Positions 50,625 through 59,337 of a stretch of DNA of 64,000 bases are shown here, one piece after another. Each line of letters starts with the position of its first letter. The first letter of the stretch is position 1. This DNA comes from Paenibacillus sp. L3-i20 (GTDB taxonomy: Bacteria > Bacillota > Bacilli > Paenibacillales > Paenibacillaceae), in assembly GCF_022180385.2 (NCBI RefSeq), contig NZ_BQME02000002.1, positions 2,134,501-2,198,500 on the forward strand. Reading direction: 5' to 3'. The notes below the pieces were generated by a model that did no database searches, had not been told where the DNA came from, and was given only the letters and a program-made list of their open reading frames with translations. The position numbers were made by a program, and so were the translations under genes.

Positions 50625-51683
50625 ATGCGACAATCGATCTTCCGGTATGCTACACCTGCATTAGCAACAGGCTGTCTTATTATGATTGTATTAATCGCTA
50701 CAAATCGTGAGTTACCCGGTGTCATTACTTCCATCTTTCAAACAGCAAATTTACAGTCCTTCAAAATTTTATTTATAAGCATCATACTAGAGGCCTTTCC
50801 ATTTATTTTGCTCGGTGTATTGTTCTCATCCCTCTTACAGGTGTTTGTTACGGATGAGATGATTCGCAAATTTACACCACGTAACCGGATTGCGGGCGTA
50901 TTATTCGGTGGGCTTCTCGGTATCGTCTTCCCATTATGCGAATGTGGCATGATACCTGTCATCCGAAGATTAATTCGCAAAGGAATGCCTTCCTACATTG
51001 GTATCGTATATTTACTCGCTGGACCTATCGTCAATCCCATCGTATATACGTCAACATTCACCGCTTTCCGTACCACACCTCAGATGGCGTACTCCCGAAT
51101 GGCATTAGCTTTCGTAATTGCTATTATCGTTGGCTTACTTTTTGCGAAGTTTTTGAAATCAAGTCCTTTACGCGGGGATCATCATCAACTACAAACAAAC
51201 AATGCTGCACACAATACGCTTCACACTCCTTTTCAAATGATAAGTGGACAAACGAAAGAAACGCCAACAGGTAAAATTCGAGGCAGAGCATCCGCAACAC
51301 TTGGCCATGCTTCAGATGAGTTTTTTGAGATGGGTAAATATTTAATCTTTGGTGCATTCCTTACTGCAGTAATCCAAACAGCAATCGACAGAAGTACGTT
51401 AGTTCATTTCGCAGATCAGCCCATGTTCTCTTATATTTTTATGATGATTTTTGCATTTATTTTATCGATTTGCTCTACTTCCGATGCTTTTATTGCAGCT
51501 TCATTTAGCGGCATATTCCAGCAAGGACCACTACTTGCATTTCTAGTGTTTGGACCGATGATTGATTTCAAAAATACACTAATGCTGCTATCCACTTTTA
51601 GAATCAAAATAGTACTCATACTTATTGCGCTCACTGCCATTTTGACTTTTGCGGGAGCATTATTAATGGAGGTGTTGTTATGA
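50625..51683 (+). CDS. Predicted permease (DUF318 family, YcgR-like)
   Basis: 352 residues with about eight spans in two blocks. The first half holds FPLCECGMIPVIRRLIRKGMPSYIGIVYLLAGPIVNPIV with the conserved CEC and P-x-x-R features of the family. The second half holds ICSTSDAFIAASF. A polar loop (about 180-225) separates them. The transported substrate is unknown. The Zur-like operator suggests a role in zinc shortage. AAAGGG precedes the ATG. It overlaps the next gene by 4 bp (ATGA), so the two are coupled. Confidence 0.87.
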   Translation: MRQSIFRYATPALATGCLIMIVLIATNRELPGVITSIFQTANLQSFKILFISIILEAFPFILLGVLFSSLLQVFVTDEMIRKFTPRNRIAGVLFGGLLGIVFPLCECGMIPVIRRLIRKGMPSYIGIVYLLAGPIVNPIVYTSTFTAFRTTPQMAYSRMALAFVIAIIVGLLFAKFLKSSPLRGDHHQLQTNNAAHNTLHTPFQMISGQTKETPTGKIRGRASATLGHASDEFFEMGKYLIFGAFLTAVIQTAIDRSTLVHFADQPMFSYIFMMIFAFILSICSTSDAFIAASFSGIFQQGPLLAFLVFGPMIDFKNTLMLLSTFRIKIVLILIALTAILTFAGALLMEVLL

Positions 51684-52531
51684 CCCATCACCTTTTACGG
51701 GGAACCATCCTTACTGGATTCTCCTTACTAATTGTTTACTTGTTCCATACAGGTGAAATTTCACTATACATAGCACCTCGAATGGAGCTGCTAGTCAAAA
51801 TATCCGCAATTGGGCTATATGCTGCTGCTGCATACCAGTTTTATGCTGCTCTGCAAAAACGAGTGCACAAGCATACTGTAGATTGTGGATGCGGACATGA
51901 GCCTTCGCCTTCCAAATTGAAAAACACAGTTATATACAGCCTATTTATTTTCCCGCTGCTCATAGGATTTCTGTTCCCAACTGGAACACTTGGTAGTTCT
52001 CTCGCTGCCAAAAAAGGAGTAAGCTTCTCAGGAAATGAGTCTATCTCACGTATTGAAGCAGTTGAGGTAAGCTCAACCGCAGGACTAGACGAATTATTCC
52101 CGTCAGATGAGTACACGATCGATCATGCGAACTATGGGAAGATGCTTTACGGTCAATCGCTCATTCAAATACCAGAGGAGCAATTTATAGAAACGTTAAC
52201 TACATTAGATCTGTACAGAGAAGCTTTTATGAATAAAGAAATAGAAATAACCGGCTTTGTCTATCGTGAAGAAGAAATGGGACCCGACCGTATTGCTGTT
52301 AGCCGTTTCGCCATGAACTGTTGTTCAGCCGATTCATTGCCTTATGGATTAATGATTAATTGGCCTCATGCGAATGAATATAGTGAGGATGAATGGGTCA
52401 CAGTTAAGGGCAAACTAACGACATCTATCTATAATGAAAATGAAATTATTACAATTGATGTAACCTCTATTAAACGTATCACTGCACCAGCATCGCCCTA
52501 TGTATATCCTGATCTTGAGTTTGGGCTATAA
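51680..52531 (+). CDS. TIGR03943-family partner of the permease (YcgQ-like)
   Basis: 283 residues: two N-terminal spans, a linker with a possible metal site (HKHTVDCGCGHEPS, about 70-83), a third span (YSLFIFPLLIGFLFP), then an extracellular domain of about 160 residues with ITGFVYREEEMGPDRIAVSRFAMNCCSADSLPYGLMI in outline, including a CC pair. The family always accompanies the DUF318 permease. The Cys/His motif and the Zur-like box suggest metal handling, which remains inference. Confidence 0.87.
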   Translation: MTHHLLRGTILTGFSLLIVYLFHTGEISLYIAPRMELLVKISAIGLYAAAAYQFYAALQKRVHKHTVDCGCGHEPSPSKLKNTVIYSLFIFPLLIGFLFPTGTLGSSLAAKKGVSFSGNESISRIEAVEVSSTAGLDELFPSDEYTIDHANYGKMLYGQSLIQIPEEQFIETLTTLDLYREAFMNKEIEITGFVYREEEMGPDRIAVSRFAMNCCSADSLPYGLMINWPHANEYSEDEWVTVKGKLTTSIYNENEIITIDVTSIKRITAPASPYVYPDLEFGL

Positions 52532-52537
52532 TATTTC

Positions 52538-52588
52538 AAAAAAAAAGAAGCAATGGCTGCTCTTCGAGGCGGCCATTGCTTCTTTTTA
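52538..52588. terminator. Bidirectional terminator
   Basis: AAGAAGCAATGGC pairs with GCCATTGCTTCTT, with A8 upstream and T5 downstream. It overlaps the last codon of the convergent gene. Confidence 0.92.
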
Positions 52589-53002
52589 TTGATAGTCACG
52601 TAATATTTGCGGTTGTCTTACTTGAGGAACATATTTATTATTCCATGTAGCCATATTGTAATTCGATTCATAGAGTACGCTTGCTGACCATGAGTTTGTG
52701 CTAGCACGAACGGAGAAATCATACAGAATCTCGCCATGCGTCCAATCTCGTCTATATTTCAGCGCATCAATGGCCATCTGACGAAAGTCATGTACTTGAT
52801 TAAGCGACAATCCCTTTTCGCAATCCTCGATCTTCCCATTTTTGCTTTCGATGGGATGATGTTTCAATCCGAACTTGCCGACAGCATTGTTACGAATGTG
52901 AATTAAAACTGTTCCCGCTGAAGCGTTTGTCAATTCTCCTTCCAGCTGCCGAAACACAAAATCTACTTGTCGGGCAAGAGAGACCGAGTTTATTTCCATC
53001 AT
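52586..53002 (-). CDS. Hypothetical protein
   Basis: 138 residues, soluble, no signal peptide, no family I recognise. It has a helical N-terminal half (SLARQVDFVFRQLEGELTNASAG), a predicted beta-rich end (GEILYDFSVRASTNSWSASVLYESNYNMATWNN) and a Tyr/Asn/Gln-rich tail. The start is well supported by GAGGAGG, 5-8 bp before two successive ATG codons. Monocistronic and divergent from the chemoreceptor gene. Nothing in the context suggests a function. Confidence 0.72.
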   Translation of the reverse strand: MMEINSVSLARQVDFVFRQLEGELTNASAGTVLIHIRNNAVGKFGLKHHPIESKNGKIEDCEKGLSLNQVHDFRQMAIDALKYRRDWTHGEILYDFSVRASTNSWSASVLYESNYNMATWNNKYVPQVRQPQILRDYQ

Positions 53003-53271
53003 TGAAACCTCCTCGAATGCGACAATTTATCTTTTAATCCGACAACTATTAACTAAATCCAACATCGAATTGTTTATATGGTAGCACCTATAAATATATT
53101 GTTCACCGAAATTTTTTGTAGTATTTTCCGAAGATATTACTGCGCTTTTATACCTATATAAATAAGTCTAAAGACCCCCGCAAGAGGAACTAATTCCATT
53201 TCGACAATTATAGACCATTTTCGCAGAAAGTGTTATAATATGGTTATTCTATATAAAGGAGCGCTTACATA

Positions 53272-54537
53272 ATGATTCAATGGTACTACTCGCAGTCCGT
53301 GCGCAATAAACTATTGATTACCACTTATTTAAATTTAGCGCTATTATCTATTATTTCAATTATTATTACAGTAATTATTGGCGGCAACGTGCTTGCGATC
53401 GTAATTGGAGCTATCATTTTCGCGATCGCTGCATACCCTATTACATCCTTTATAGAAAAATCAATTACCCATTCTTTTGACGAAATATCATCTGCTGCAT
53501 ACCGGATCGCAAAGGGAGACTTCACACACAAGATCGATACTTCAAGCACCTCAGGCTCCGGTGAATTAGGCCACTCCTTCAATAGTATGGTAGACAAGCT
53601 CCGTGATATTTTAACAGAAACATCCAGCATTATTCGACATGTAGCTGAAACTAGCAGAAGCATCTTCGACAAGAACAACAGTGTTCAAACGGCAATGGAA
53701 CAAGTTGCAGCATCAGCTAATGAATTAGCTACTGGTGCCAACGAAATTTCGGAAGATGTCACAGATATGAGCGTATCCATCAACGAAATTGAAGAAAAAG
53801 TTGCCGCATACGCACATTCTACGAAAGAAATGAATGAGAGATCCGAACAAACGATAAAGCTTGTCGACAAAGGTAAAAATGCTCTTGATGTTCAAGCGAC
53901 AGGAATGAAACGTAACATTGACGCAACAGCTAAAGTATCCGAGACGATTGAAGACCTAGCACGTAAAGCACAAGGCATCTCAGCCATTACAACTACAATT
54001 TCCGATATTGCAGAGCAAACGAATCTATTGTCCCTGAACGCTTCAATTGAAGCTGCCCGTGCAGGTGAGCATGGCAGAGGATTTGCTGTCGTCGCACAAG
54101 AGGTACGTAAACTTGCCGAAGAATCTACTGCTTCCACCAAGCAAGTATTTCATCTTGTTAAAAGCATCGATGAAGGGATTAAGCAAGCAATAAGTAATAT
54201 GAAAGTAAATGAAGAGGTTGTAAATATGCAGGCTGATCATATTCGACAGTCTGAGCACGTGTTCATGGAAATCGAACAAAGCATTCAGTTTATTACTAAT
54301 CAGATCTATGCATTCTCTCAAGAAAGCGATGTAATGTTGGAAAGTGCACAAAAAATTTCAGGAGCAATTCAAAATATCTCCGCTATAACACAACAATCAG
54401 CTGCAGGTACGGAGCAAGTTTCCGCTTCCATGAACGAGCAAATCGCATCCGTGCAAGCAGTTGTTCAGGAGACAGAACGAATGTTGTCTATGGCTACTCA
54501 GCTCCAAAGAACGATTCAAGTATTTAAGATGAAATGA
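53272..54537 (+). CDS. Methyl-accepting chemotaxis-like protein lacking an extracellular domain
   Basis: 421 residues. Two spans (about 13-36 and 39-60) are joined by only two or three residues, so there is no external ligand domain. A HAMP domain follows (about 60-113), then a long coiled-coil signalling domain with the hairpin tip EQTNLLSLNASIEAARAGEHGRGFAVVAQEVRKLAEES (in outline, about 243-280), which contacts CheA/CheW. No CheR-docking pentapeptide is present at the C terminus. It probably senses membrane state or an internal cue. Monocistronic with a strong terminator. Confidence 0.92.
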   Translation: MIQWYYSQSVRNKLLITTYLNLALLSIISIIITVIIGGNVLAIVIGAIIFAIAAYPITSFIEKSITHSFDEISSAAYRIAKGDFTHKIDTSSTSGSGELGHSFNSMVDKLRDILTETSSIIRHVAETSRSIFDKNNSVQTAMEQVAASANELATGANEISEDVTDMSVSINEIEEKVAAYAHSTKEMNERSEQTIKLVDKGKNALDVQATGMKRNIDATAKVSETIEDLARKAQGISAITTTISDIAEQTNLLSLNASIEAARAGEHGRGFAVVAQEVRKLAEESTASTKQVFHLVKSIDEGIKQAISNMKVNEEVVNMQADHIRQSEHVFMEIEQSIQFITNQIYAFSQESDVMLESAQKISGAIQNISAITQQSAAGTEQVSASMNEQIASVQAVVQETERMLSMATQLQRTIQVFKMK

Positions 54538-54546
54538 TGCGTATGC

Positions 54547-54583
54547 AAAGCCTGCATTCATACTTATGAATGCAGGCTTTTTT
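54547..54583 (+). terminator. Terminator of the chemoreceptor gene
   Basis: AGCCTGCATTCA pairs with TGAATGCAGGCT around a short loop, followed by T6. Confidence 0.93.
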
Positions 54584-54680
54584 GTTTCGCCCTCCAAATG
54601 GGTATTTCATCGCTCCACGCATGAATACATCGCACGACGGAGAAAGTACATATACACCATTACAAATTTGATAAGAACGG

Positions 54681-55592
54681 ATGAAGGGAATGCCAAAACA
54701 AACTACTAAATATTTGAGAAGACTTTTATCGTTAATGGTAATTTGTGCTGTTGTAACTACGTTGCTTCCCGCTTCATCTATTCATTCAAATGAAACGATA
54801 GATGTATTTGTTCCTCAGCAAACGAACGATACCACTGTCAAAAAAAAAGCTAAGAAACAACCTTCACCTAACCGTAGCGGAAAGCAAAATGAAAATCGCA
54901 AAAAAAATCAACCTCCCAAACGAGCTGTCAAAGTTTCATGGGTTAAATTGCAACAACAATACCCTGGCGCTTTTATGATGAGTGGGTCACGCTCTCAGAA
55001 GAAGGTGGCACTAACATTTGATGATGTGCCAGATCCAAGATACACGCCCGCTGTATTAGACATTTTGGCAAAACATCATATAAGGGCTACTTTTTTTGTT
55101 GTTGGCGATAGAGCTTCTAAACATCCTGCATTAGTCAGAAGAATTAAAAATGAAGGGCATATTATCGGTAATCACTCCTATAATCATGCCATTTTCTCCA
55201 AATTAACTAATGCACAGTTTCAAAAACAAATTTTACAAACTAACCGAGTTATTAAAAACATAAGTGGTTTATCTCCAAGGTTAATTCGACCTCCTTATGG
55301 AGATCTTCTACCGCAGCAGGTAGTATGGGGCAAACAAAATGGCTACACAATTGTAAATTGGGATGTCGATTCGGAGGATTGGAAGAAAAACCCTAGCAGT
55401 GACGTTGTCATGTCAAACATAAACCGGACACTTCAACCAGGATCAATTATTTTGCAACATGCTGGCGGTGGCGTTGGCCAAAGTTTGTCAGGTACGATTG
55501 AGGCGCTGCCTATTCTTATAGAAGAACTACAAGAAAAAGGGTATGAACTTGTCACATTGCCTGAGCTATTGGGGAAACGAGCATATCGTTAA
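54681..55592 (+). CDS. Secreted polysaccharide deacetylase
   Basis: 303 residues: N-terminal signal or anchor (LLSLMVICAVVTTLLPASS), a basic Lys/Asn/Pro linker (about 50-80), and a NodB domain with all motifs: TFDDVPDP (Asp-Asp), HSYNH (metal His pair), RPPYGD, WDVDSEDW and LQHAGGG. The family removes acetyl groups from peptidoglycan or chitin-like polymers. Bacillus relatives such as PdaA act on spore cortex. The start could be ATG 54681 or 54690, and neither has an ideal ribosome site. Confidence 0.9.
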   Translation: MKGMPKQTTKYLRRLLSLMVICAVVTTLLPASSIHSNETIDVFVPQQTNDTTVKKKAKKQPSPNRSGKQNENRKKNQPPKRAVKVSWVKLQQQYPGAFMMSGSRSQKKVALTFDDVPDPRYTPAVLDILAKHHIRATFFVVGDRASKHPALVRRIKNEGHIIGNHSYNHAIFSKLTNAQFQKQILQTNRVIKNISGLSPRLIRPPYGDLLPQQVVWGKQNGYTIVNWDVDSEDWKKNPSSDVVMSNINRTLQPGSIILQHAGGGVGQSLSGTIEALPILIEELQEKGYELVTLPELLGKRAYR

Positions 55593-55694
55593 CGTCAAGC
55601 GCAAACAGCTCAGTCATCCACGGAGGGCATAGCATCGTTCTGCGGAGAAATAGCAGCCTTTTATAAGATGACTCTGTTATAGAGACTTATATTT

Positions 55695-55735
55695 TCAAAA
55701 AAACCGGCTAGCCTCATCCCCTGATGAGCTGCCGG
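55695..55735 (-). terminator. Terminator of the LysM-3D gene
   Basis: ACCGGCTAGCCTCATC pairs with GATGAGCTGCCGGT with small internal mismatches. On the minus strand T7 follows. Confidence 0.88.
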
Positions 55736-55748
55736 TTATACTTGTGTA

Positions 55749-56378
55749 TTATTTCAAAATATAAGCTTGAACGTTCTGAATACCAAACTTCATCGCTTGT
55801 TGGGTTGAGCCAGGAACAAAGATATCGATACGATTACCTTTAACCGAACCACCCATATCTGTAGCAGTAGCTATCATTCCACCGCTAGGTAAGCCATTGT
55901 AATTATAACCTGTAATATAAAGTTTCGTACCAAGTGGAATCATCTTCGGATCAACAGCGATTGTTCCAACTTTAAGCTTGTTGCCAAAGTAGTCTACCGC
56001 TCCCCATCCTCCATTCTCGGAGGCAGCTGCCGTATATGCTGTAGCTTTCACTGAGATTTGTTTCGAGTACGAATGAACATCACCACTTGGAGCCATAACA
56101 GTCTTGTCACTTGGCAAGATTGTTGCATTGTTAACCGAGTTAGGTTTCGAGGTTAATGCTCCAGGAATAGTAACCTTCATACCAACTTGCATATTAAGCG
56201 GGTGAATTGATTTATTAGCGTCCATAATCGTTTTCATTGGAACTTTGTATTGAAGTGATAACTTCCAGAATGTATCATTGCCAATCACGGTATGTGTGTG
56301 TGCTGATGCTTGTGCTGTACCTGCGGATAACGCGATTGATAATGCAATCGCTGCGCTTGCTATTATTGCCTTTTTCAA
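55749..56378 (-). CDS. Secreted LysM and 3D-domain cell wall protein
   Basis: 209 residues: signal peptide (AIALSIALSAGTAQASA), one LysM domain (HTHTVIGNDTFWKLSLQYKVPMKTIMDANK..., about 27-72), a Ser/Asn linker, and a C-terminal 3D domain (VKATAYTAAASENGGWGAVDYFG, then GTIAVDPKMIPLGTKLYI and ATATDMGGSVKGNRIDIFV with the three conserved Asp). Such proteins bind and probably trim peptidoglycan, like B. subtilis YocH. The start is TTG 56378 with GGAGG 9 bp upstream. It is 83 bp downstream of the CAP gene on the same strand. Confidence 0.92.
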   Translation of the reverse strand: MKKAIIASAAIALSIALSAGTAQASAHTHTVIGNDTFWKLSLQYKVPMKTIMDANKSIHPLNMQVGMKVTIPGALTSKPNSVNNATILPSDKTVMAPSGDVHSYSKQISVKATAYTAAASENGGWGAVDYFGNKLKVGTIAVDPKMIPLGTKLYITGYNYNGLPSGGMIATATDMGGSVKGNRIDIFVPGSTQQAMKFGIQNVQAYILK

Positions 56379-56414
56379 AATGAGTTACCTCCAGATTTAT
56401 TAAGTAGATTGGAA

Positions 56415-56438
56415 CGTTAAAGGTATATACCTTTAACG
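56415..56438. repeat. Perfect 24-bp palindrome between CAP and LysM-3D genes
   Basis: CGTTAAAGGTAT is followed directly by its own complement, giving 12-bp arms with no spacer. It lies in the leader of the LysM-3D gene. No T tract follows on the minus strand, so it is more likely an operator or an mRNA-stabilising stem than a terminator. Confidence 0.6.
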
Positions 56439-56461
56439 CTCCATAATATATTGATATGTTA

Positions 56462-57286
56462 TTAACCGATAAACATTTGAACCCATTCGCCGTTAACGTA
56501 ACCGACACCTATTTTAGTAAAACTTTTGTTCATGATATTAGCGCGGTGACCAGGACTATTCATCCAATCCTGCATAACTCGTGCCGCAGTAGGTTGTCCC
56601 GATGCGATGTTCTCACCTGCATAGTTGTACTTCACTCCAAAGGTACGCATCATGTCAAACGGTGATCCGTAAGTTGGTGATGTGTGGCTGAAGTAATTGT
56701 TAACGTCCATGTCTCTTGCTTTTTCAGTTGCCACTTTATTTAATAGTGCATCCGTCTGAAGAGCAGGCAAGCCCGCTTTAGCACGTTCTTTGTTTACTAA
56801 TTCAACTACCTGAGATTGAAGCGTTCCCGTTTCTGGAGCAGGTGTTGGCTTCTGTGTCGGCACTGGCGTTGGCTTCTGCGTCGGCACTGGTGTCGGCTTT
56901 TGCGTTGGTACTGGCGTTGGCTTTTGCGTCGGCACTGGTGTCGGCTTTTGCGTCGGCACTGGTGTCGGCTTTTGCGTCGGCACTGGCGTCGGCTTTTGCG
57001 TCGGCACTGGCGTTGGCTTTTGCGTCGGTACTGGTGTTGGTTTCGTTCCACCAGCTGACGGCCATTTAATAGTGATGCCACCAATATGGACGTTAAATTT
57101 ACCTAAGTCTATTCCGTATTTCTGTGCAATATCGTTGAGTGATTGAAAGTTCATATAGTAGGTTTGAACCTTGATGGTAGACTTGATAATTGGTGATGCA
57201 TCAGCCTTTGGAGCAGCTATACCTGTTCCGATCATCGTCGCTGCAACTACGCTGGCTACACCAATACGTATAGTTTGCATTTTCAT
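56462..57286 (-). CDS. Secreted CAP/SCP-domain protein with KPTPVPTQ repeats
   Basis: About 274 residues from ATG 57286 (MKMQTIRIG), which has AGGGGG upstream. Signal peptide to about residue 30 (TGIAAPKADA), a region of about 45 residues (IKSTIKVQTYYMNFQSLNDIAQKYGIDLG...), a Pro/Thr spacer of eight KPTPVPTQ units, then a CAP domain of about 120 residues (LVNKERAKAGLPALQ, NYFSHTSPTYGSPFDMM, NYAGENIASGQ, WMNSPGHRANIM) as in YkwD proteins. The spacer probably spans the wall. CAP function in bacteria is unsettled. The frame is open to 57337, but that extension lacks support. Confidence 0.9.
   Translation of the reverse strand: MKMQTIRIGVASVVAATMIGTGIAAPKADASPIIKSTIKVQTYYMNFQSLNDIAQKYGIDLGKFNVHIGGITIKWPSAGGTKPTPVPTQKPTPVPTQKPTPVPTQKPTPVPTQKPTPVPTQKPTPVPTQKPTPVPTQKPTPVPTQKPTPAPETGTLQSQVVELVNKERAKAGLPALQTDALLNKVATEKARDMDVNNYFSHTSPTYGSPFDMMRTFGVKYNYAGENIASGQPTAARVMQDWMNSPGHRANIMNKSFTKIGVGYVNGEWVQMFIG
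56852..57043 (-). repeat. Eight tandem 24-bp repeats coding for KPTPVPTQ
   Basis: Eight head-to-tail 24-bp units of the type AAACCAACACCAGTACCGAC with its last four bases GCAA, differing mainly at third codon positions. A ninth partial unit continues as KPTPAPETG. Such in-frame repeats can change copy number by slippage without breaking the frame. Confidence 0.95.
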
Positions 57287-57456
57287 AAATCGTTTCCCCC
57301 TGAGCATGATAGTTTGTATCGGTTGTTCCGATGCCACTTATCTTAGCATGGGGGTATAGTCGTTTCATGACTCAAAGATTTCCAAATGTTCGAAAATAGT
57401 GCCTAACTCTATGCCATTCCTGCATTATTAGAATCTACTCATCCGTAGAAACAGCA

Positions 57457-57496
57457 CAAAAAAACCTCTTTTAAGCTAAATTTAGCTTGAAAGAGG
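57457..57496 (-). terminator. Terminator of the sugar oxidoreductase operon
   Basis: CCTCTTT(T)AAGCTAAA pairs with TTTAGCTTGAAAGAGG. On the minus strand T7 follows. Confidence 0.9.
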
Positions 57497-57517
57497 CCTT
57501 TGAATTTACGCTATATA

Positions 57518-58543
57518 TTACTCGTTTACGCGAATAAATTTACCCGTTTCTTGAGATTCGAAAGCGCACAAAATCACTTTTAGTGATGCACGTCCTTCTT
57601 CTCCACATATCGATGGTTTCGTATTTGTAACAATACTTTCGATAAACGCGTCAACAATTCCACTAGTTAATTGTTTTTCATTAGTCGAGATCGCACCAAC
57701 TTTATGTTTTTCAATAGTACCGTCACGAAGTTCTACGATAACTTGATCATCCGGGTGTGTGCCGATTTTTAAGACACCATTTTCACACCACAATATTGTA
57801 CTATTATCTTCTCCTCTATAGTACGTCCAGCTTGCTACAAGTGTACCAATTGCACCGCTCTCCATACGAAGAATACACGAAGCGTTGTCGTCAACCTCCG
57901 TATTTTCCTTATGCAAAGTTCCGACGAATGCGCCTATTTCAGCAACTTCATCATTCAGCAACCAACGAATAAGATCAGATTTATGCACACCGAGGTCACC
58001 CATTGCGCCCATTATTGCTTCTTCCTTGCGGAAGAACCAACTACCAGCACCATCAGCACTCCAAGATTCCGGTCCAGGATGGCCAAACGCTGTACGGAAC
58101 GTTAATACTTTGCCTAGAACACCTGAGTCCAAAATTTCTTTTGCCTTTACATGTGGCGGCATCAACCGCTGGTTGTGAGCAACCATAAGATGTACATTAT
58201 TGTCACTTGCTGCTTTAATCATTGCTTCTGCTTCTGCATCTGTAACAGCCATTGGCTTCTCTACTAAAACATGTGCGCCTGCTGCTGCTGCATCGATACT
58301 CAATGAAGCATGCAGCGCATTAGGTGTACATACACTTACAGCATCTGGTTTAACTTCCGCAAGCATTACCTTATAATCAGCAAAAGCTTTGCCTCCATGC
58401 TGCTCTGCAAATTGCTCTGCACGCTCAATAATTGGGTCAACGAATGCAACTATCTCCACGTTAGGATGTTCTGCATATTCCGGAATATGACGATACTTAG
58501 CAATTGAACCACAACCGATTACAGCAATACGTATTTTTGACAT
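57518..58543 (-). CDS. Gfo/Idh/MocA-family oxidoreductase
   Basis: 341 residues: N-terminal Rossmann fold (VIGCGSIAKYRHIPEYAEHP, CTPNALHASLSIDAAAAGAHVLVEKPM with the conserved EKP), then the C-terminal alpha/beta domain with HNQRLMPPH, GDLGVHKSDLIRWLL. Members oxidise or reduce sugars and inositols with NAD(P). It forms a unit with the isomerase gene 17 bp upstream, so a sugar or inositol catabolic step is likely. The exact substrate is unknown. Confidence 0.9.
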   Translation of the reverse strand: MSKIRIAVIGCGSIAKYRHIPEYAEHPNVEIVAFVDPIIERAEQFAEQHGGKAFADYKVMLAEVKPDAVSVCTPNALHASLSIDAAAAGAHVLVEKPMAVTDAEAEAMIKAASDNNVHLMVAHNQRLMPPHVKAKEILDSGVLGKVLTFRTAFGHPGPESWSADGAGSWFFRKEEAIMGAMGDLGVHKSDLIRWLLNDEVAEIGAFVGTLHKENTEVDDNASCILRMESGAIGTLVASWTYYRGEDNSTILWCENGVLKIGTHPDDQVIVELRDGTIEKHKVGAISTNEKQLTSGIVDAFIESIVTNTKPSICGEEGRASLKVILCAFESQETGKFIRVNE

Positions 58544-58560
58544 TAGTTTTCCCCTATTCT

Positions 58561-59337
58561 CTATAAAAATTGTTTCAAATAATTAGATTTAAGCCAAACA
58601 TAACTTTCTTCGACAGATTGGATCGGTGGATTTGCGCATTTGTCCTGCTCAACGATTAACCATTGCACCGATGACTCCGATGCAGCCTTAATTATTTCGT
58701 TGAGCGGCAGGGAACCCCTTCCAAGTTCAACCGTATCAATAGGCTGACCCGCTTCCTTTGAACGGAAATCCTTCACATGTAACAACGGTAGTCTAGTGCT
58801 GTATTTATTAATATACGCAATCGGATCGATACCGGAATACTGAATCCAGCCAATATCCATCTCTATTTGTAAAAAAGCTGGAGATGTTCGCTCATACAAC
58901 GCATCAAATGCAAATTGTCCGTCAATCATCACTTCAAATTCAAACTCGTGGTTATGATATGCGAATGTGATACCTTCCTCACTAAAGCGCTTACCGTAAC
59001 GCTCGAATGCAATGATGTGATTTTGCCATGCTTCCGCATCACGTAGTTCTGAAGGAATCCACGGGCAAACCGCATATTTTGCTCCAATTGTTTTAAGATA
59101 TGAAATTTCTTCGTCTATGTTGCTCTCGAGCCTTTCGAGTCCGATGTGACTTCCAATTGGCGTTAGTTTCAACTCATGAAGCAAGTCGCGCATTGCCTCC
59201 GCTTCAATATTTCCATATCCCGCAAATTCTACACCTTCGTATCCCATTTCCGCAACTTTACGCAATGTTCCTTCGAAGTCAGCTGCTGTATCTTCTCGTA
59301 GAGTATACAACTGTAAACCGATGCCGATCCGTCTCAT
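58561..59337 (-). CDS. Xylose-isomerase-like TIM-barrel sugar isomerase/epimerase
   Basis: 258 residues of the AP endonuclease 2/sugar phosphate isomerase family: GLQLYTLREDTAADFEGTLRKVAEMGYEGVEFAGYG at the N terminus, then metal-ligand regions FAYHNHEFEF (about 140), LQIEMDIGWIQYSG and LLHVKDFR, and WLIVEQDKC near the end. It resembles IolE/IolH/IolI-type and hydroxypyruvate isomerase-like proteins. First gene of the pair with the Gfo/Idh/MocA enzyme. A minus-strand TATAAT at 59406-59411 with a weak TGTTTT -35 may be its promoter. Confidence 0.9.
   Translation of the reverse strand: MRRIGIGLQLYTLREDTAADFEGTLRKVAEMGYEGVEFAGYGNIEAEAMRDLLHELKLTPIGSHIGLERLESNIDEEISYLKTIGAKYAVCPWIPSELRDAEAWQNHIIAFERYGKRFSEEGITFAYHNHEFEFEVMIDGQFAFDALYERTSPAFLQIEMDIGWIQYSGIDPIAYINKYSTRLPLLHVKDFRSKEAGQPIDTVELGRGSLPLNEIIKAASESSVQWLIVEQDKCANPPIQSVEESYVWLKSNYLKQFL

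Noticed and set aside
56852..57043. Possible CRISPR-like array
   Set aside because: The units are directly adjacent 24-bp coding repeats without spacers, and no cas gene is present.
56802..57084. Several long open frames in other frames and on the plus strand over the KPTPVPTQ repeats
   Set aside because: They arise because a 24-bp unit repeats without stop codons in any frame. Only the CAP frame has a signal peptide and a known domain.
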